DNA from: Arcuatula senhousia
Taxonomy: Eukaryota; Mollusca; Bivalvia; Mytilida; Mytilidae
Length of the DNA: 64,000 nucleotides
Direction of reading: 5' to 3'
Assembly: GCA_963971305.1 (NCBI GenBank)
Contig: CAXARO010000986.1
Span: 1 to 64,000 of the forward strand
The position numbers and the translations under genes are program-made. Shown here piece by piece: positions 1-12,000 of the stretch. Below the pieces are notes generated by a model that saw nothing but the letters and a program-made list of their open reading frames with translations, searched no databases and was not told the origin of the DNA. The first letter of the stretch is position 1. Every line of letters starts with the position of its first letter.

Positions 1-150
1 AATGAAGGGATTGAATATTTGAAAAAAATTAAATTACGACCAATTAATTCTCTCTATTTGCAGTTTCTGTTTTGGATGAATAGAAATATTGAAAGTTTCA
101 CAAGTTTTTTTAGTTAAATTTATTTGATTATTATTTCGTTTTCATAGATA

Positions 151-285
151 ATGGCTGCCGCTGTTGCAGAACCCAAGTCAATGACACGCCCTAAACATTG
201 GTCTGATGAAGTAGAAGAAGCATACAGATTTCAAATTGCTGGTTACAGAGATGAAATAGAATACCAAAAAATACAAAAAATTGAT
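151..285 (+). CDS. MEIG1: MEIG1 homologue, coding exon 1
   Basis: Forty-five codons from ATG to GAT. The exon itself starts at 148 after a T-rich acceptor tract. The donor is gtaggt at 286-291. An alternative donor four bases downstream would put exon 2 out of frame, so the phase-0 donor was chosen. Confidence 0.93.
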
Positions 286-1471
286 GTAGGTTAATATTAA
301 TTGTGTAAAAGGAAATTTCCAACATGCATGTAAATTTTACCTTAACCCTCTTGGTGCGGGAACCGATCTGAGAAACGTTACCAAAAGTGTTGGAAATAAA
401 TGTGACTTCATTGTAGTGTTGTCATTTTCTTCACAAGTGCAAAACAAATATTTTTAATCTTTACAAAACTATAGATGTTTTATGCATCATATTGCTATTT
501 TAGCAAATACATTGAAGAAATCACAATTTCTATTTTGTAAAGGGGACATTTATGTCCTTCCGGCAGTAAACCGATAAAGACATAAATGTCCCATCCGCAG
601 TGGGTTGTCTAATGTTCTCTTGTTAGTAAAGCAAGTTAATATGAGGTAGGTTTTTAACCTGTGATGCTCCCGAAATTAAAAGCTTTCTGAATTTATTAAT
701 TGTACAAGCAAAAATAATTTTAGAAAAAAATATGATGCGACATGAATTCAAACAAAATATATATGCGAAAATAAAAACAAACTAGCTTTTCTTATGGTTC
801 ACATCACGACTCACATGTGCGCTTGATGATGTTAAAAATTTGCAAAGCAAAAAGCGTTAAAAAGAAACTGTAAGTTCGGGAAAACAAGCCTGCTATACTG
901 GACGTTGATGGAAAATTCTGCCCATAGTACAATTAACTCAAATATTGACATTTCTACCATTATCACTCCCTTCAGGAACATATCATTGAAACAATCATGT
1001 TGCCAAGCACACTATTTTAAACCGTGTCTTATGCATGTCCATCCATATTAAAGACTCATCAGAGATAATCTACTCAAAAGTAAAAGACCCACTTAATCTA
1101 GAATTTGAAAAGCAAAATTTTTATTAAAACCAGATTTATCTGCCTTAAAGTTTTACTATGACTGGAAGTATATTTATCTCAAGCTTTAAATATTATGAGC
1201 AGCTTGTATTTTTCTTCCCATTTTCTTACTCTCCTGGATATCATCATATGTACAGAATAAATTAAAATACATGCAAGACTATTTTTTAACAAAATATTGT
1301 TCTTAATTTATTTACCCAAAACAAACAATTCTTTATTTTTAGGCAGACAGATGGCCACATAATGGATACATCAAGAAACTAAAAAGAAAAGATGGGTGCT
1401 TTTACTATTTTGACAAGACAAGAGAATGTCCTGAAAAAGATATACCCAAGTGCAAATTATATGTGTATTGA
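151..1471 (+). CDS. MEIG1: MEIG1 (meiosis-expressed gene 1) homologue, 87 aa, two coding exons
   Basis: Coding exons are 151-285 and 1343-1471, joined in phase 0. The donor is gtaggt directly after the GAT codon at 283-285 and the acceptor is tttttag before GCA at 1343. The product has 87 residues and ends in KLYVY; the vertebrate family is about 88 residues, so it looks complete. Family-typical segments are visible: a tryptophan in KHWSDE, the [11 protein letters not shown] block, DRWP at the exon junction, and the FYYFDK block near the end. In mammals MEIG1 binds PACRG and carries cargo on the manchette, which is needed for sperm flagellum assembly; a sperm or ciliary role here is inferred by homology. 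The ATG is three bases inside an acceptor (AG at 146-147), so the 5' UTR has an upstream exon outside the window. Identification rests on remembered family sequence. Confidence 0.95.
1343..1471 (+). CDS. MEIG1: MEIG1 homologue, coding exon 2
   Basis: Forty-two codons plus TGA at 1469-1471. It encodes the C-terminal half with DRWP, a Lys/Arg-rich stretch and the FYYFDK aromatic block. The 3' UTR follows directly. Confidence 0.93.
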   Translation, partial: ADRWPHNGYIKKLKRKDGCFYYFDKTRECPEKDIPKCKLYVY

Positions 1472-1899
1472 GACAATGACAAGACTTAAAAAAGCAGTTG
1501 ATACCTGCAATGTTGAAAACTGCCACTTGATTTTATTTTGAAGCTGCACACGCTTTATAATTTTTCATTTTCAAGCATAAGCGCCATTGTATTTAGAATT
1601 TTTATGTGTTTTTGTTGTTTTCAATCAATGTAAAGGATATTGTCTTAATCAACTTGAATGAAAAGTTTTTGAAGTGTTCATTGAATATATATTTAAATGT
1701 TAATTTTCATTTCATGAATTATTTATTTTTACAACTACATAAGCATTCCTGATGTTTGGTCAACATATTTCTATTTTTTAAATTATTTTTGAACAGACAT
1801 GTGTGAGTGAGTGGTTAATAGGTTAATGATGCGAATGAAGTAAAGATGAAAATGTGAACAAGAGTTTTAATTATATGTACATTTATTATATAGTTTTTG

Positions 1900-1905
1900 A
1901 ATAAA
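1900..1905 (+). promoter_or_regulatory. Candidate poly(A) signal of the MEIG1 homologue
   Basis: AATAAA lies about 430 bases after the MEIG1 stop and is followed within 25 bases by a T/GT-rich stretch (tagtttgttttgtt). It is the first canonical hexamer with a GT-rich element behind it. The motif is visible; its use is inferred. Confidence 0.5.
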
Positions 1906-1925
1906 ACTGTTGACCAGTTTATCAT

Positions 1926-2734
1926 AGTTTGTTTTGTTCCTGCAAAAACAATTTTTCCCCTAAAATTCTTAATTCAAAGGTTGAAAATTTCCTTTTTAAA
2001 ATGCAACTACATATGCCATGATGTTCTACCTAAATACCAAGTTTTTTTTTATATAAAATTTGGTTGAAAAGTTGAGATACAAAGCCCAGGATAAAGGAAT
2101 TTTAACAAAATTACCATACTTTGATGGTCCATCTCAAATGTACATGTACAAGGCATTGACACACCACAATGGTTCTGAATTGGTACAATGTACAGGTACC
2201 AGGTTTTATATGGTGCAAAACCTCTCCTCAGAGGGAGTTGCATATGTAAAAGTTTGATAGATTGATGCAGACCATTTCAAGGTTCCTGGAGATCAATTGA
2301 ATCATAACACAAAGCCAAGTAAGGAGTCCCTAAAAACATATAAAGACTAAAGATATGTTCTAGCCAGAAGTTACAAAAGTTAATTGAAATTTATAATAAA
2401 GAGTATAGATATAGAAATAAAACCAATGGTCCATTAAACTCCAGACTTAAAAGCTATTTATAAAAGTACATTGTAACTTTAATTGCTATGTACCATTAGT
2501 TCTAGGTCAAATGACAGTGTAGAACTGCACCATCTGTACACCTACTTCTTAATCAAAACCAATGGTAACCCAGGCAGAAAATATTCGTTCACACAGGGTA
2601 GAACAAGGTCAGCAATGTTCTGTTTTATTATTTAACACTGGTAAATAATCTACCCTGTCCTAGTAGGGATCGAATTTCAAATGCACCCACTATAAGAATC
2701 TAAAATAAAGATATCTTGTATGCTAGAGATCTTT
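1926..2734. other. Intergenic stretch, no gene seen
   Basis: AT-rich sequence between the MEIG1 3' end and a repeat cluster. The short open frames on both strands near 2050-2250 overlap one another and show no codon bias or recognisable motif. I see nothing else here. Confidence 0.5.
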
Positions 2735-3660
2735 TAACAAAAAGCTTCACTGAGTGCAGCATGATATGACTGCAACATGTTGAAAGCTGTACATGTGTAT
2801 TTGAGGCCCAATATGGATAGTCATTTGCTCTGGACAAATAAAAGTTTTATGATGCATGCAAACTTTGGTGGACTTTCCACTCACATTTAAAGGCATATTG
2901 TCTACAAAAAAATATTTTTTAGTAAAACCAAAAAATTGTCGTCAGACTATTCGTTTTGTTTATTTAGAAAGATACAAACGTTCAAAATACCACTAGGGTA
3001 CCTTATTACTTCAAAAACTGAAAAATATATAATATTTGTAAAGCTTAACAAAAATTCATATTCATGAGATGTAGATGAGCTGTAAGCATGCGCACTATAC
3101 TTTCTTTGATTGAAAACTTACATAGTTCTTGCACATGGTGCATAATCTGTTTCTCGAAGTTTTAGCTAGGAAGAAAATTAAAACGGCAACCGAATATTAG
3201 AGCTTCTTAATGAATAAAACTGACAATTATTGTCTGTATTAAGTTTTGAATGTGATTTAAAAGGTAAACACGAAAAATATTGGTATTTTTTCAACAAATC
3301 AATGTATTGGGGGACAAAACCCGAGATTCCGATTAGTGAACCCGTTAAAACTACTCAGTCTAAATCTGTGTCAATGTGACGTAATGCAGGTAAATAAAAT
3401 ATCAATCAATATTGTCGAGCTATTTTGATCAAAATAAACTACTTTTTAGGCAAAAATTGTGGCAACTTTGTTTTTCAATATTCATTTTATTGCATTTCGG
3501 TCTAATTGACACCAAAAAAATGGGGGGTAAAAAAAATGAGTTTGCCGTAGACAATATGCCTTTAAATCAACTAGAATCAATCCTATCTATGGTTTGACAA
3601 CCACAATGACAGTATCATTCCATAATATGTCCGCAAATATTTTGTGGCCATATAAAAACC
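2735..3660. repeat. Dispersed repeat with AAAGCTTC(G)CCGAGCGCAGC-type head, interrupted copy
   Basis: The head near 2739 (aaaagcttcactgagtgcag) and the passage on a 'gcccaatatggatagtca' motif recur at 18178 and 41505. The tail at 3630-3660, a hairpin around tccgcaaatattttgtgg followed by ccatataaaaa, recurs at 19302-19330. The middle is replaced by a younger TTAA-flanked element at 2891-3561. Confidence 0.6.
2891..3561. mobile_element. 671-bp TTAA-flanked inverted-repeat element (non-autonomous)
   Basis: Both ends read AGGCATATTGTCTAC in inverted orientation (2891-2905 and 3547-3561), and each is bounded by TTAA (2887-2890 and 3562-3565). A TTAA target site is typical of piggyBac and Kolobok transposons. 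No long open frame is present, so this looks like a MITE. It sits inside the older dispersed repeat at 2735-3660. Confidence 0.8.
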
Positions 3661-3848
3661 ATTAATTTTTTATGGTTATATAGGAAGAACAAGGAAACTA
3701 AACAAGTTCACTAAAGGTTACAACCTCTTCATACCGAAAGGAGCAAAGAAAGTGAATGGCACATTTGAATGTTGGAAGGTAGAAAGGCAGACAAAACAGC
3801 TGAATACAAAACAAACAACAAAAAGAATCATACACATAAAACAATCAA

Positions 3849-4264
3849 AATGTAACCAGAAGCATGAAGTCATGTCTTAAACAGAGTAAATGTAACCAGG
3901 GGCATGACGTCATGTCTTATCCAGAGTAAATGTAACCAGAAGCATGAAGTCATGTCTTCACCAGAGTAAATGTAAGAAGGGACATGAAGTCATGTCTTAA
4001 CCAGAGTAAATGTAACCAGAAGCATGAAGTCATGTCTTAAACAGAGTAAATGTAACCAGAAGCATGAAGTCATGTCTTAACCGGAGTAAATGTAACCAGA
4101 AGCATGAAGTCATGTCTTAACCAGAGTAAATGTAACCAGAAGCATGAAGTCATGTCTTAACCAGAGTAAATGTAACCAGAAGCATAAAGTCATGTCTTAA
4201 CCAGAGTAAATGTAACCAGAAGCATGAAGTCATGTCTTAACCAGAGAAAATGTAACCAGAAGCT
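3849..4264. repeat. 40-bp minisatellite, block 1 (about 10 copies)
   Basis: Unit of 40 bases: a core catgaagtcatgtcttaacc followed by agagtaaatgtaaccagaag. Copies recur at exactly 40-base spacing (for example 3941, 3981, 4021, 4061). The core is a near-palindrome; one copy has an exact TGACGTCA at 3905-3912. Confidence 0.95.
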
Positions 4265-4610
4265 TGAAAGAAGCAAAGGTGTACCAAAGGGGTAATCAGT
4301 ATCATAAAACCGTGAAGACAAAGACAAAACCGGCAGACAAAAAATCATCACAACAAAACAAACCACATAACAACATAAAACACACACACATAACAATAAA
4401 ACCGCATTCAGCAACGCGAACTCAAGTCGAAACGAGAGTGAACTCAGGTGCTCCGGAAGAGTAAGCAGTTCCTGCTTGCTATAGCACACCCGTCACGTTG
4501 CCAAAGATTGATTAAGTGTTAGTCAAATCCGGAAAGGATGACATTACAAAACTCTTTGTCAAACCAACATCTGTGCTCATCTGAGAGATAGAAATCCCGT
4601 ATTTGCATAC
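4265..4610. repeat. Dispersed-element fragment separating minisatellite blocks
   Basis: This stretch closely resembles the two parts at 46010-46169 and 47376-47625: same gaactcaggtgctccggaag passage, same ctatagcacacccgtc passage, same gagagatagaaatc end. It shows that the 40-bp array sits in or next to a dispersed element. The small open frames here on both strands are not supported as genes. Confidence 0.7.
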
Positions 4611-5121
4611 AAGCACATGAAGTCATGTCTTTATCAAAGTAAATGTAACCAGGGGCATGAAGTCATGTCTTAACCAGAGTAAATGTAACCAGGCGCATGA
4701 AGTCATGTCTTAACCAGAGTAAATGTAACCAGGGGCATGAAGTCATGTCTTAACCAGAGTAAATGTAACCAGTAGCATGAAGTCATGTCTTCACCAGAGT
4801 AAATATAAGCAGGGGAATGAAGTCATGTCTTCACCAGAGTAAATGTAACCAGTAGCATGAAGTCATGTCTTAACCAGAGAAAATGTAACCAGGGGCATGA
4901 CGTCATGTCTTAACCAGAGTAAATGTAACCAGAGGCATGAAGTCATGTCTTAACCAGAGTAAATGTAACCAGGGGCATGAAGTCATGTCTTAACCAGAGT
5001 AAATGTAACCAGAAGCATGAAGTCATGCCTTAACCAGAGTAAATGTAACCAGAAGCATGAAGTCATGTCTTAAACAGAGTAAATGTAACAAGTAGCATAA
5101 AGTCCTGCCTTAACCAGAGTA
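4611..5121. repeat. 40-bp minisatellite, block 2 (about 13 copies)
   Basis: Same 40-base unit as block 1, in the same orientation. Variants alternate between aaccagaagc and aaccaggggc at the junction. One copy has TGACGTCA at 4898-4905. The last copy is degraded (gtcctgcc). Confidence 0.95.
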
Positions 5122-5261
5122 TTCAGGGGAGATAATTGGACTAAGACTTTTTAAATACATTATTCAATGGGAGACCCCATAAGGCCAAAAATATATGGAT
5201 CCTGCCATATCCAACAAATTATAATACTTCCAGCATTACACAAATTAAATCATTCGGCAAA

Positions 5262-6078
5262 GTAAATGTAACCAGGGGCATGACGTCATGTCTTAACCAG
5301 AGTAAATGTAACCAGGGGCATGACGTCATGTCTTAACCAGAGTAAATGTAACCAGAAGCATGAAGTCATGCCTTAACCAGAGTAAATGTAACCAGAAGCA
5401 TGAAGTCATGTCTTAACCAGAGTAAATGTAACCAGGGGCATGAAGTCATGTCTTAACCAGAGTAAATGTAACCAGGGGCATGAAGTCATGTCTTAACCAG
5501 AGTAATTTGATGTAACCAGAAGCATGAAGTCATGTCTTAACCAGAGTAATTTGATGTAACAAGTAGCATGAAGTCATGCCTTAACCAGAGTAAATGTAAC
5601 CAGGGGCATGAAGTCATGTCTTAACCAGAGTAAATGTAACAAGTAGCATGAAGTCATGTCTTAACCAGAGTAAATGTAACCAGGGGCATGAAGTCATGTC
5701 TTAACCAGAGTAAATGTAACCAGGGGCATGAAGTCATGTCTTAACCAGAGTAATTTGATGTAACCAGAAGCATGAAGTCATGTCTTAACCAGAGTAAATG
5801 TAACCAGGGGCATGAAGTCATGCCTTAACCAGAGTAAATGTAACAAGTAGCATGAAGTCATGCCTTAACCAGAGTAAATGTAACCAGGGGCATGAAGTCA
5901 TGTCTTAACCAGAGTAAATGTAACCAGGGGCATGAAGTCATGTCTTAACCAGAGTAAATGTTACCAGGGGCATGAAGTCATATCTTAACCAGAGTAAATG
6001 TTACAAGTAGCATGAAGTCATGCCTTAACCAGAGTAAATGTAACCAGGGGCATGAAGTCATGTCTTAACCAGAGTAAA
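5262..6078. repeat. 40/44-bp minisatellite, block 3 (about 20 copies)
   Basis: Same unit again, separated from block 2 by about 140 bases of unrelated sequence. Three copies carry a 4-base insertion (agagtaatttgatgtaacc, 44-bp unit), pointing to local amplification of a variant. TGACGTCA occurs at 5281-5288 and 5321-5328. The sequence after the block (agtaagcagttcttgcttg) again resembles the dispersed element at 4450. Confidence 0.95.
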
Positions 6079-6130
6079 CCCAATGTTCCAGAACAGTAAG
6101 CAGTTCTTGCTTGTTGCAACATATCCATCC

Positions 6131-8476
6131 TATTGTTCAAATTGGATAAAAGACAAAAACAAAGCTCTATGAGATAGTAATTCTATTGATTGATTGTTGT
6201 TTGCTTGATATCCTGTCGCTGATATTAGAAATTCTGTACCTGTCTACATGCACATGATGATTTATTGTAAAATTTCTTAAACCAAAACCTAAGATCTCCA
6301 AAAATCAGGTTATAGATTTGCATATACATTCTCAAAAAGTAATTTCTACCATGTAAAATCTCATACGTGTACCCCAAATAAATTTGGAATTTAGCACACA
6401 GGTTATTGTGGACATATAGACAGACAAAGTGAAAACTAGAGAGCTCTGTTATTTCAATGCTTAAAAAAAACAATTTACTCAAGTAATGAAATTTATTCAT
6501 TTGATATAGCTAAACATTTCAGACTACAATAAGTCTGAACATAAATGTCACTGAAACATAATATCACAGACAAATAGGAATACATTTGTTCTATGTCAGA
6601 TTTAAATTGTCATTACATGTACTACCTTTCTCAAGCAATCATTTGTATTCTATCTTATATAAAGATTTGTTTTCTTATTTATAATGGAACAATCATAAAA
6701 TGAAAAAGAAAATCATTAGTGCATGTATTTTAAAGAGAAAGTGAGTACATGTACTAAAAAAACATTATTGCACTACATACCATGAAAACCAAATGTATAT
6801 AAGTACCAATATAAAAGATGACAAAAATGAAAATACATGTATCAGAATATAGTGAAAAATTAGAGCAAAATCTCCTCTCTGTCCCATGATTTTTTTTTTC
6901 GTAACCAAATCCCTTCCTTTACTCTTTAAATGACTATTCCTGTGTATTTATTTTAAACAAAACATATTTAAACTTGGACATTTTCCATTACAATAATCAA
7001 ATGAATACAAAAAGCATTGGTGTATTTTTTTTTATTATACACTAAAAGTTCTATATCTAAAACGACTTAATGCAACTATTTGTCAACAGAATGGACAGAG
7101 ACCTTTATACAATTTCCTTAACCCTGACAAAAACCCTGTTTGAAGTACACACTGGGCTGTTTTCAGTTTTAAAGAACACATTTAAGGTTTTTTTTCAATT
7201 ATTTTGATAGCTTATATATTTTACACTATACTAGTATAAAAAGAACTATTAAACATTAATTTAGAAAAAAAATATAGTTATTGATTTCACTTAATTCGAC
7301 ATATGTTTATTAAAAGCAAAACCAATAAATAATAAAAGATTTTTATATAAAATATTTTGACAAAAATAAATATCAAATTGATAAAAAATATTATATTGAT
7401 TATGTTTAATCGGGGGAAACTACTTTGATACAAAATAAATAAAATGAGATTCATACAAATGTCACTAAAATAAATGTATATCAATTACAAAATTCCTTGT
7501 TTCATACAACATCAAAAATAATAAACAAAATAATATTTTATCACAGATATCAGTTCACCTGCCATTTACATGTATGTCAAAATTAGACCAATCAAATCTT
7601 CTGTTACAACAATAGTTCACAACATCCAATGAACAGAAGTACATCAAAATATACACTAACAAAATAGTCACAAAAACAAATCTTGTAGATTTCTAATAAA
7701 AACATAATTTACATAAGTCAAGAATGTGTCATATATTAATGGGAAAAATAAATAAATAGAAAATTGTTTTAAAGGAAAAGATCAGAGGGTCAAGTTAAAT
7801 CAGGATAAACTGACTCATTTAACAAAAATTTTAGTCTATGTACAGCAAATACAAATCTAACAAATAAAGTCAAATTGAAGAAAGAATTATATCAAGATCC
7901 TGCTACTCTTTATTTCAAAGTCTTATATGCAGTTTTTGCTGTGCATGGAATAAACATATATTTAAATTTCACTTTTCAGATTTAATATGAACTAAAAAAA
8001 ATTAAAAAAACATAAACTTACTGCAATACATGCTAAAATCATTCTGAAATCATTTCAAAATCAAAAATACTAAATTTGGGACACTAACAAAATAAAAGTA
8101 TGCAAATATGACATATATGTATATAACTAGTCAACAAATCTGGAGAATATAACAATGTTGTGAAATCTTTGCAACATGATCTTTATATTTATGAATAAAC
8201 TGATATAAAAGGAATCAAGGAAAGCTGGGTTTAAAATAAAATTGCACCTTGCAGAACCTGTAAACTTGTAAAATCATCAAAGATTTTTTTCTAACTGAAA
8301 CTTCTCAATATGAGAAGCTTTATGTCACACTGATACAAAAAGTGTATAATGCTTATAATTATATAAACTCCTTTTTATATAAAAATATCAAAATTTAACA
8401 AAATACATTTTTAATTCATTTGTTTTTACAGTATAAAGGAAAATGTTGACATTGAATGTCTGTTATATATCAGTTA
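6131..8476. other. Intergenic AT-rich stretch, no gene seen
   Basis: About 2.3 kb of AT-rich DNA between the minisatellite and the 3' end of the C12orf56 homologue. The minus-strand open frames at 6225-6500 and 7287-7484 are low-complexity (Ile/Phe/Tyr-rich) and have no motif. Part may be long 3' UTR of the minus-strand gene. Confidence 0.5.
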
Positions 8477-8667
8477 AGGCTATTCCAGAATTAATTGTAT
8501 GGGGGGGTGGAATGCACTATAATTAAAATTGTATGGGTAGTGGCATTTTTAGATATTTTGCAAATGCAACATAAAGGGAAAAAAAATTAAAATTTCATGC
8601 ATGGTGGGTATAAAAAAATGTGCCTTCCGCCCCCCCCCCCCCCATACATTTATTTCTGGAATAGCCC
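8477..8667. mobile_element. 191-bp foldback MITE (GGCTATTCCAG ends)
   Basis: Left end aggctattccagaattaatt and right end tatttctggaatagccc are inverted copies running into G-rich (gggggggtgg) and C-rich (13 C) tracts. TTA stands on both outer sides (8474-8476 and 8668-8670), so a 2-3 base target duplication is likely. It lies just beyond the C12orf56 3' end. Confidence 0.75.
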
Positions 8668-8753
8668 TTAGCACAGAAATAAACAAAATATTGTGCAAGT
8701 ACAAAACAGAATATTAATAATTTGAAATTATTTTTCAAAAATATTCTGAAAAA

Positions 8754-8759
8754 TTTATT
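8754..8759 (-). promoter_or_regulatory. Candidate poly(A) signal of the C12orf56 homologue
   Basis: On the minus strand this reads AATAAA, about 200 bases after the stop codon. It is the nearest canonical hexamer downstream. Its use is inferred only. Confidence 0.35.
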
Positions 8760-8954
8760 GTAAGTAAAATTTTTATTAAAATTTAAACAAAGATGAGATT
8801 ACAATAAGTATATTATGAAATGACAAAGATCATGTATTAAATACGTATTCATAAAGTTATACCAGACAATGATTTAACAGCATGTAAAAATATTGCCGTA
8901 CACCAGATCAATGAGACAACAACTAATCCAATCTATGTAACCTAACAACCTATG

Positions 8955-9096
8955 CTATCTTGGTGATTTTGGAAAGGCGGGTGTTTTAGGTTCTACAACT
9001 AAATTCATCACTTTGTCTACCAGATCTAAGATAATGTTACACAGAGGGTAAGTGGATGGCAATTTCTTCATTACAGCCTGGGCCTGAACAAAGTAC
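8955..9096 (-). CDS. C12orf56: C12orf56 homologue, exon 14 (end)
   Basis: 142 bases, KYFVQAQAVMKKLPSTYPLC onward, ending KSPR and TAG at 8957-8955. It completes the lysine codon split by the last intron. Confidence 0.9.
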
Positions 9097-12000
9097 CTGT
9101 AAAAGAAAATAAATGTTATCAAGTTAAAGATATTACACAGAAACCACTAAGGAAAAGGCAGACACAACAACATTTAGTTAGCAACATTTTTCTGTAGGAC
9201 TAGTACTTATGTAAGTAAACAAAAAATGTATATCCTTTTAAATAATACAATAAGACTTTTCATAAAAATTTTATTCTCTTAATTTTTTACTAATTGATTT
9301 TACAAGAGTTAACACTAAAGTATATCTCGCCTGCCGGCACCACCAGAAACAATTATTCTTTCTTACTTCCACTATATTTTGAATTTACATGGATTTTCAG
9401 TTTCTGAGATCAAAAGATGTTTATAGAACCTATACATTGCAAATATATGCAATAAAAATAATCAAAGTCACTCAACCGGAAAATCAAGGTCAAGGTCAAA
9501 AGATGGGGCATATGCATACCAAGTTTCATCAACCCAGGACCTATAGTTCTTGAGATATGGAGGTGCTCATCAAACTTTTCCAAAAAGTTAACGCCGCCGT
9601 CGCCGCCGGTAAAGTAACACCTATGTCCCGCTCTGCTTCGCAGGCGAGACAAAAATGTATATCCTTTTAAATAATACAATAAGACTTCTTCATCAAAATT
9701 TTATTCTCTTAATTTTTACTAATTGATACTCCAGCAAGTACTTGTATAAATCATTCAAATTCAGACAGCTTCCACTTTATGTACACCGAATGAAGCAAAA
9801 GATGCAAAAAAATTAATTTTTGAATGCATTTAAAAAAAAATATATAAAAAAGTGGCTGTTTCTTTATGCTGTATTATCCGTAATTAGCAGTTTTTTTCCT
9901 TTGATCTCACTTGTCTGATATTACTGTCCATGATACTTAAAATATATCAGGTGAAAACATTTGTTACTGTGACCTAATATGATGTAATGTGATGTAATTA
10001 CATATAAAAACTTGTTTAATTGCCGGAAAAAAATTCTATGTTTATTGCTTTACACCAATCTTTACCTGTCAATAAACACAATATTGTTAACAAGTGACTT
10101 AACGATATAAAGTTGCTGTTATGTATAATTTCTACTTTTGGTTCTGATGGTCTTTTAGTTTTAACATATTTATATATCCTGGATTAGGAAACAAGCTTGC
10201 TGCTTATATGAATCTCTCTCCAGCTTGCAGTTTGCATGACTGGCCTTGGTAGCAGCCCCCATTGAGCCTACTCTTATCCAATCCTATAAAGGAATCTTTA
10301 ACATGCATGGGGTATTGTTCACCACATACATTGAGGCAAACATTTTTCATCCCTTCCAAAGGACTAGCTTAGAAACTACTTGCAAATGGTGTCAAGAGAG
10401 AGTCAAAAAATTGGTTCATGAAATTTTCACCCCTGACAAGGGTCTTTTGAAGGTCTTGTCTGATTCTAAAAAGGTAATCATGTTAAGAACTACCATACAG
10501 AGACAGCAAGGAAAAATCGGTAGATTAAATTTTTATTGGTTTCATTTATATAAGAAACGAGAAACCCAATTACACTTACTTAAATTCTTCATGATAGTTG
10601 GATTTGATATAATGAGCTATTTTTGGACTATATTCTAACAATGTCTGCAGCACTGAGAAAATTGAATATAAGAGCACAGCTTCACTTGGTGTGAGAACCT
10701 CTGTCCTAGGTGGTCTTATCATCTTCATCATAATGCTTATCATTTTCTCAACAAACACCTCCTGCAATAGAAACATATGCTAAGAAACTTTCAACATTAA
10801 CAAAATGATATGCTGTCTGTAGTGTATTCGTGAAACAAAATAAAAACAGATCTATCAAATGCAGATCAAAATGGAGGAGAGAAGAACCCTGGATAAAGTA
10901 TCATCAAATATTAAGTCAAAGGCTACTGGCTGAGATCTAAAACTGCCATCACTATAAAGGAAGAAAATATGCAATATTTTTGTATACAAATTATCTCCCC
11001 TGAAAAATAACCCATCACAATAATGAACCAATTCTGTTTTAATTCTCAACCTTTCAGAAAAATAAATCATCATGTGATTTTCTCAACAACAAGTTTTTTT
11101 TTGTACATTAAAACATATAGGTTATTACATTTGTGATGCAATAAACCCAAGCAATTGCATGATTCAAACTAACATAAAAGTTGTATTAGGTACACAGAGA
11201 TTGTAAGATATAAATTTTGTTTTTTCATGTTAATATGTGTAGAGAAAACATCTTTAAAAACACAAATCAATTACATGTATAAAAATATCATTATATCAAT
11301 CTGGAAAGACCTGTGCATATTAGACTGGAAAGGTAGAAAAGTCACTTAGGGATAAGAATTAGGGCAAATATATATTTCTTAGCTCATGATTCTTGAGACT
11401 CTACAAAATTAACAAAGATTCAAAAAAAATATTAATATATATATAATTATCATTATACATCAGGTTGTGTATAAAAAGATGTAATATTTCCAATTAATGA
11501 TTAATTTAAAAAGCAAAGCTAAAACTATAATGTCGCAACAAAGGTTAACTTTTTCATTCATGTTTGAATTTTGAAATGACACCTGTGATCTGACACCTTT
11601 TGACTATTTTCTATCTTATATTGTCTTTAGTATTGGATTACCATCTAAATAATCAAAAAAGATAGATGAAAGAATAACATACCACTGTTCTCATTTCCTC
11701 TAGAGTTTTCACCATCCAGCTGATGTTGAAGAAACTTCCTTCATTGAATCCCCAGTTAGCCTTAAAATATTGAAAAAAAATACATGTATTTCAAACATAT
11801 TTGATGCAAAAGTGTATTCAAAACTACTTTTAATTGAGGAGCCTAGGATGGTGTAGTGGTTACAACCTCTGTTCTGTTAGCTAGGCGCATACACCGTAGA
11901 TGTCCCAAATGTTGTGAGTTCGATCCTCGCTGAGGGCACTCAAAAAATCAAAATCTGTTTGTCAGATTATTTTTAGGGTTGAAATTACAGTAACATCGTT

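Noticed and set aside
3849..6078. Array of regular repeats resembling a CRISPR array
   Set aside because: Units are contiguous 40-bp repeats without variable spacers, in a eukaryotic genome. This is a minisatellite.
10246..10638. 130-codon plus-strand frame
   Set aside because: It begins in a SINE body and runs into the antisense of C12orf56 exon 13.
11843..11930. Possible functional tRNA gene
   Set aside because: A and B boxes are present, but the acceptor stem does not pair and a 15-bp target duplication shows it is a SINE.
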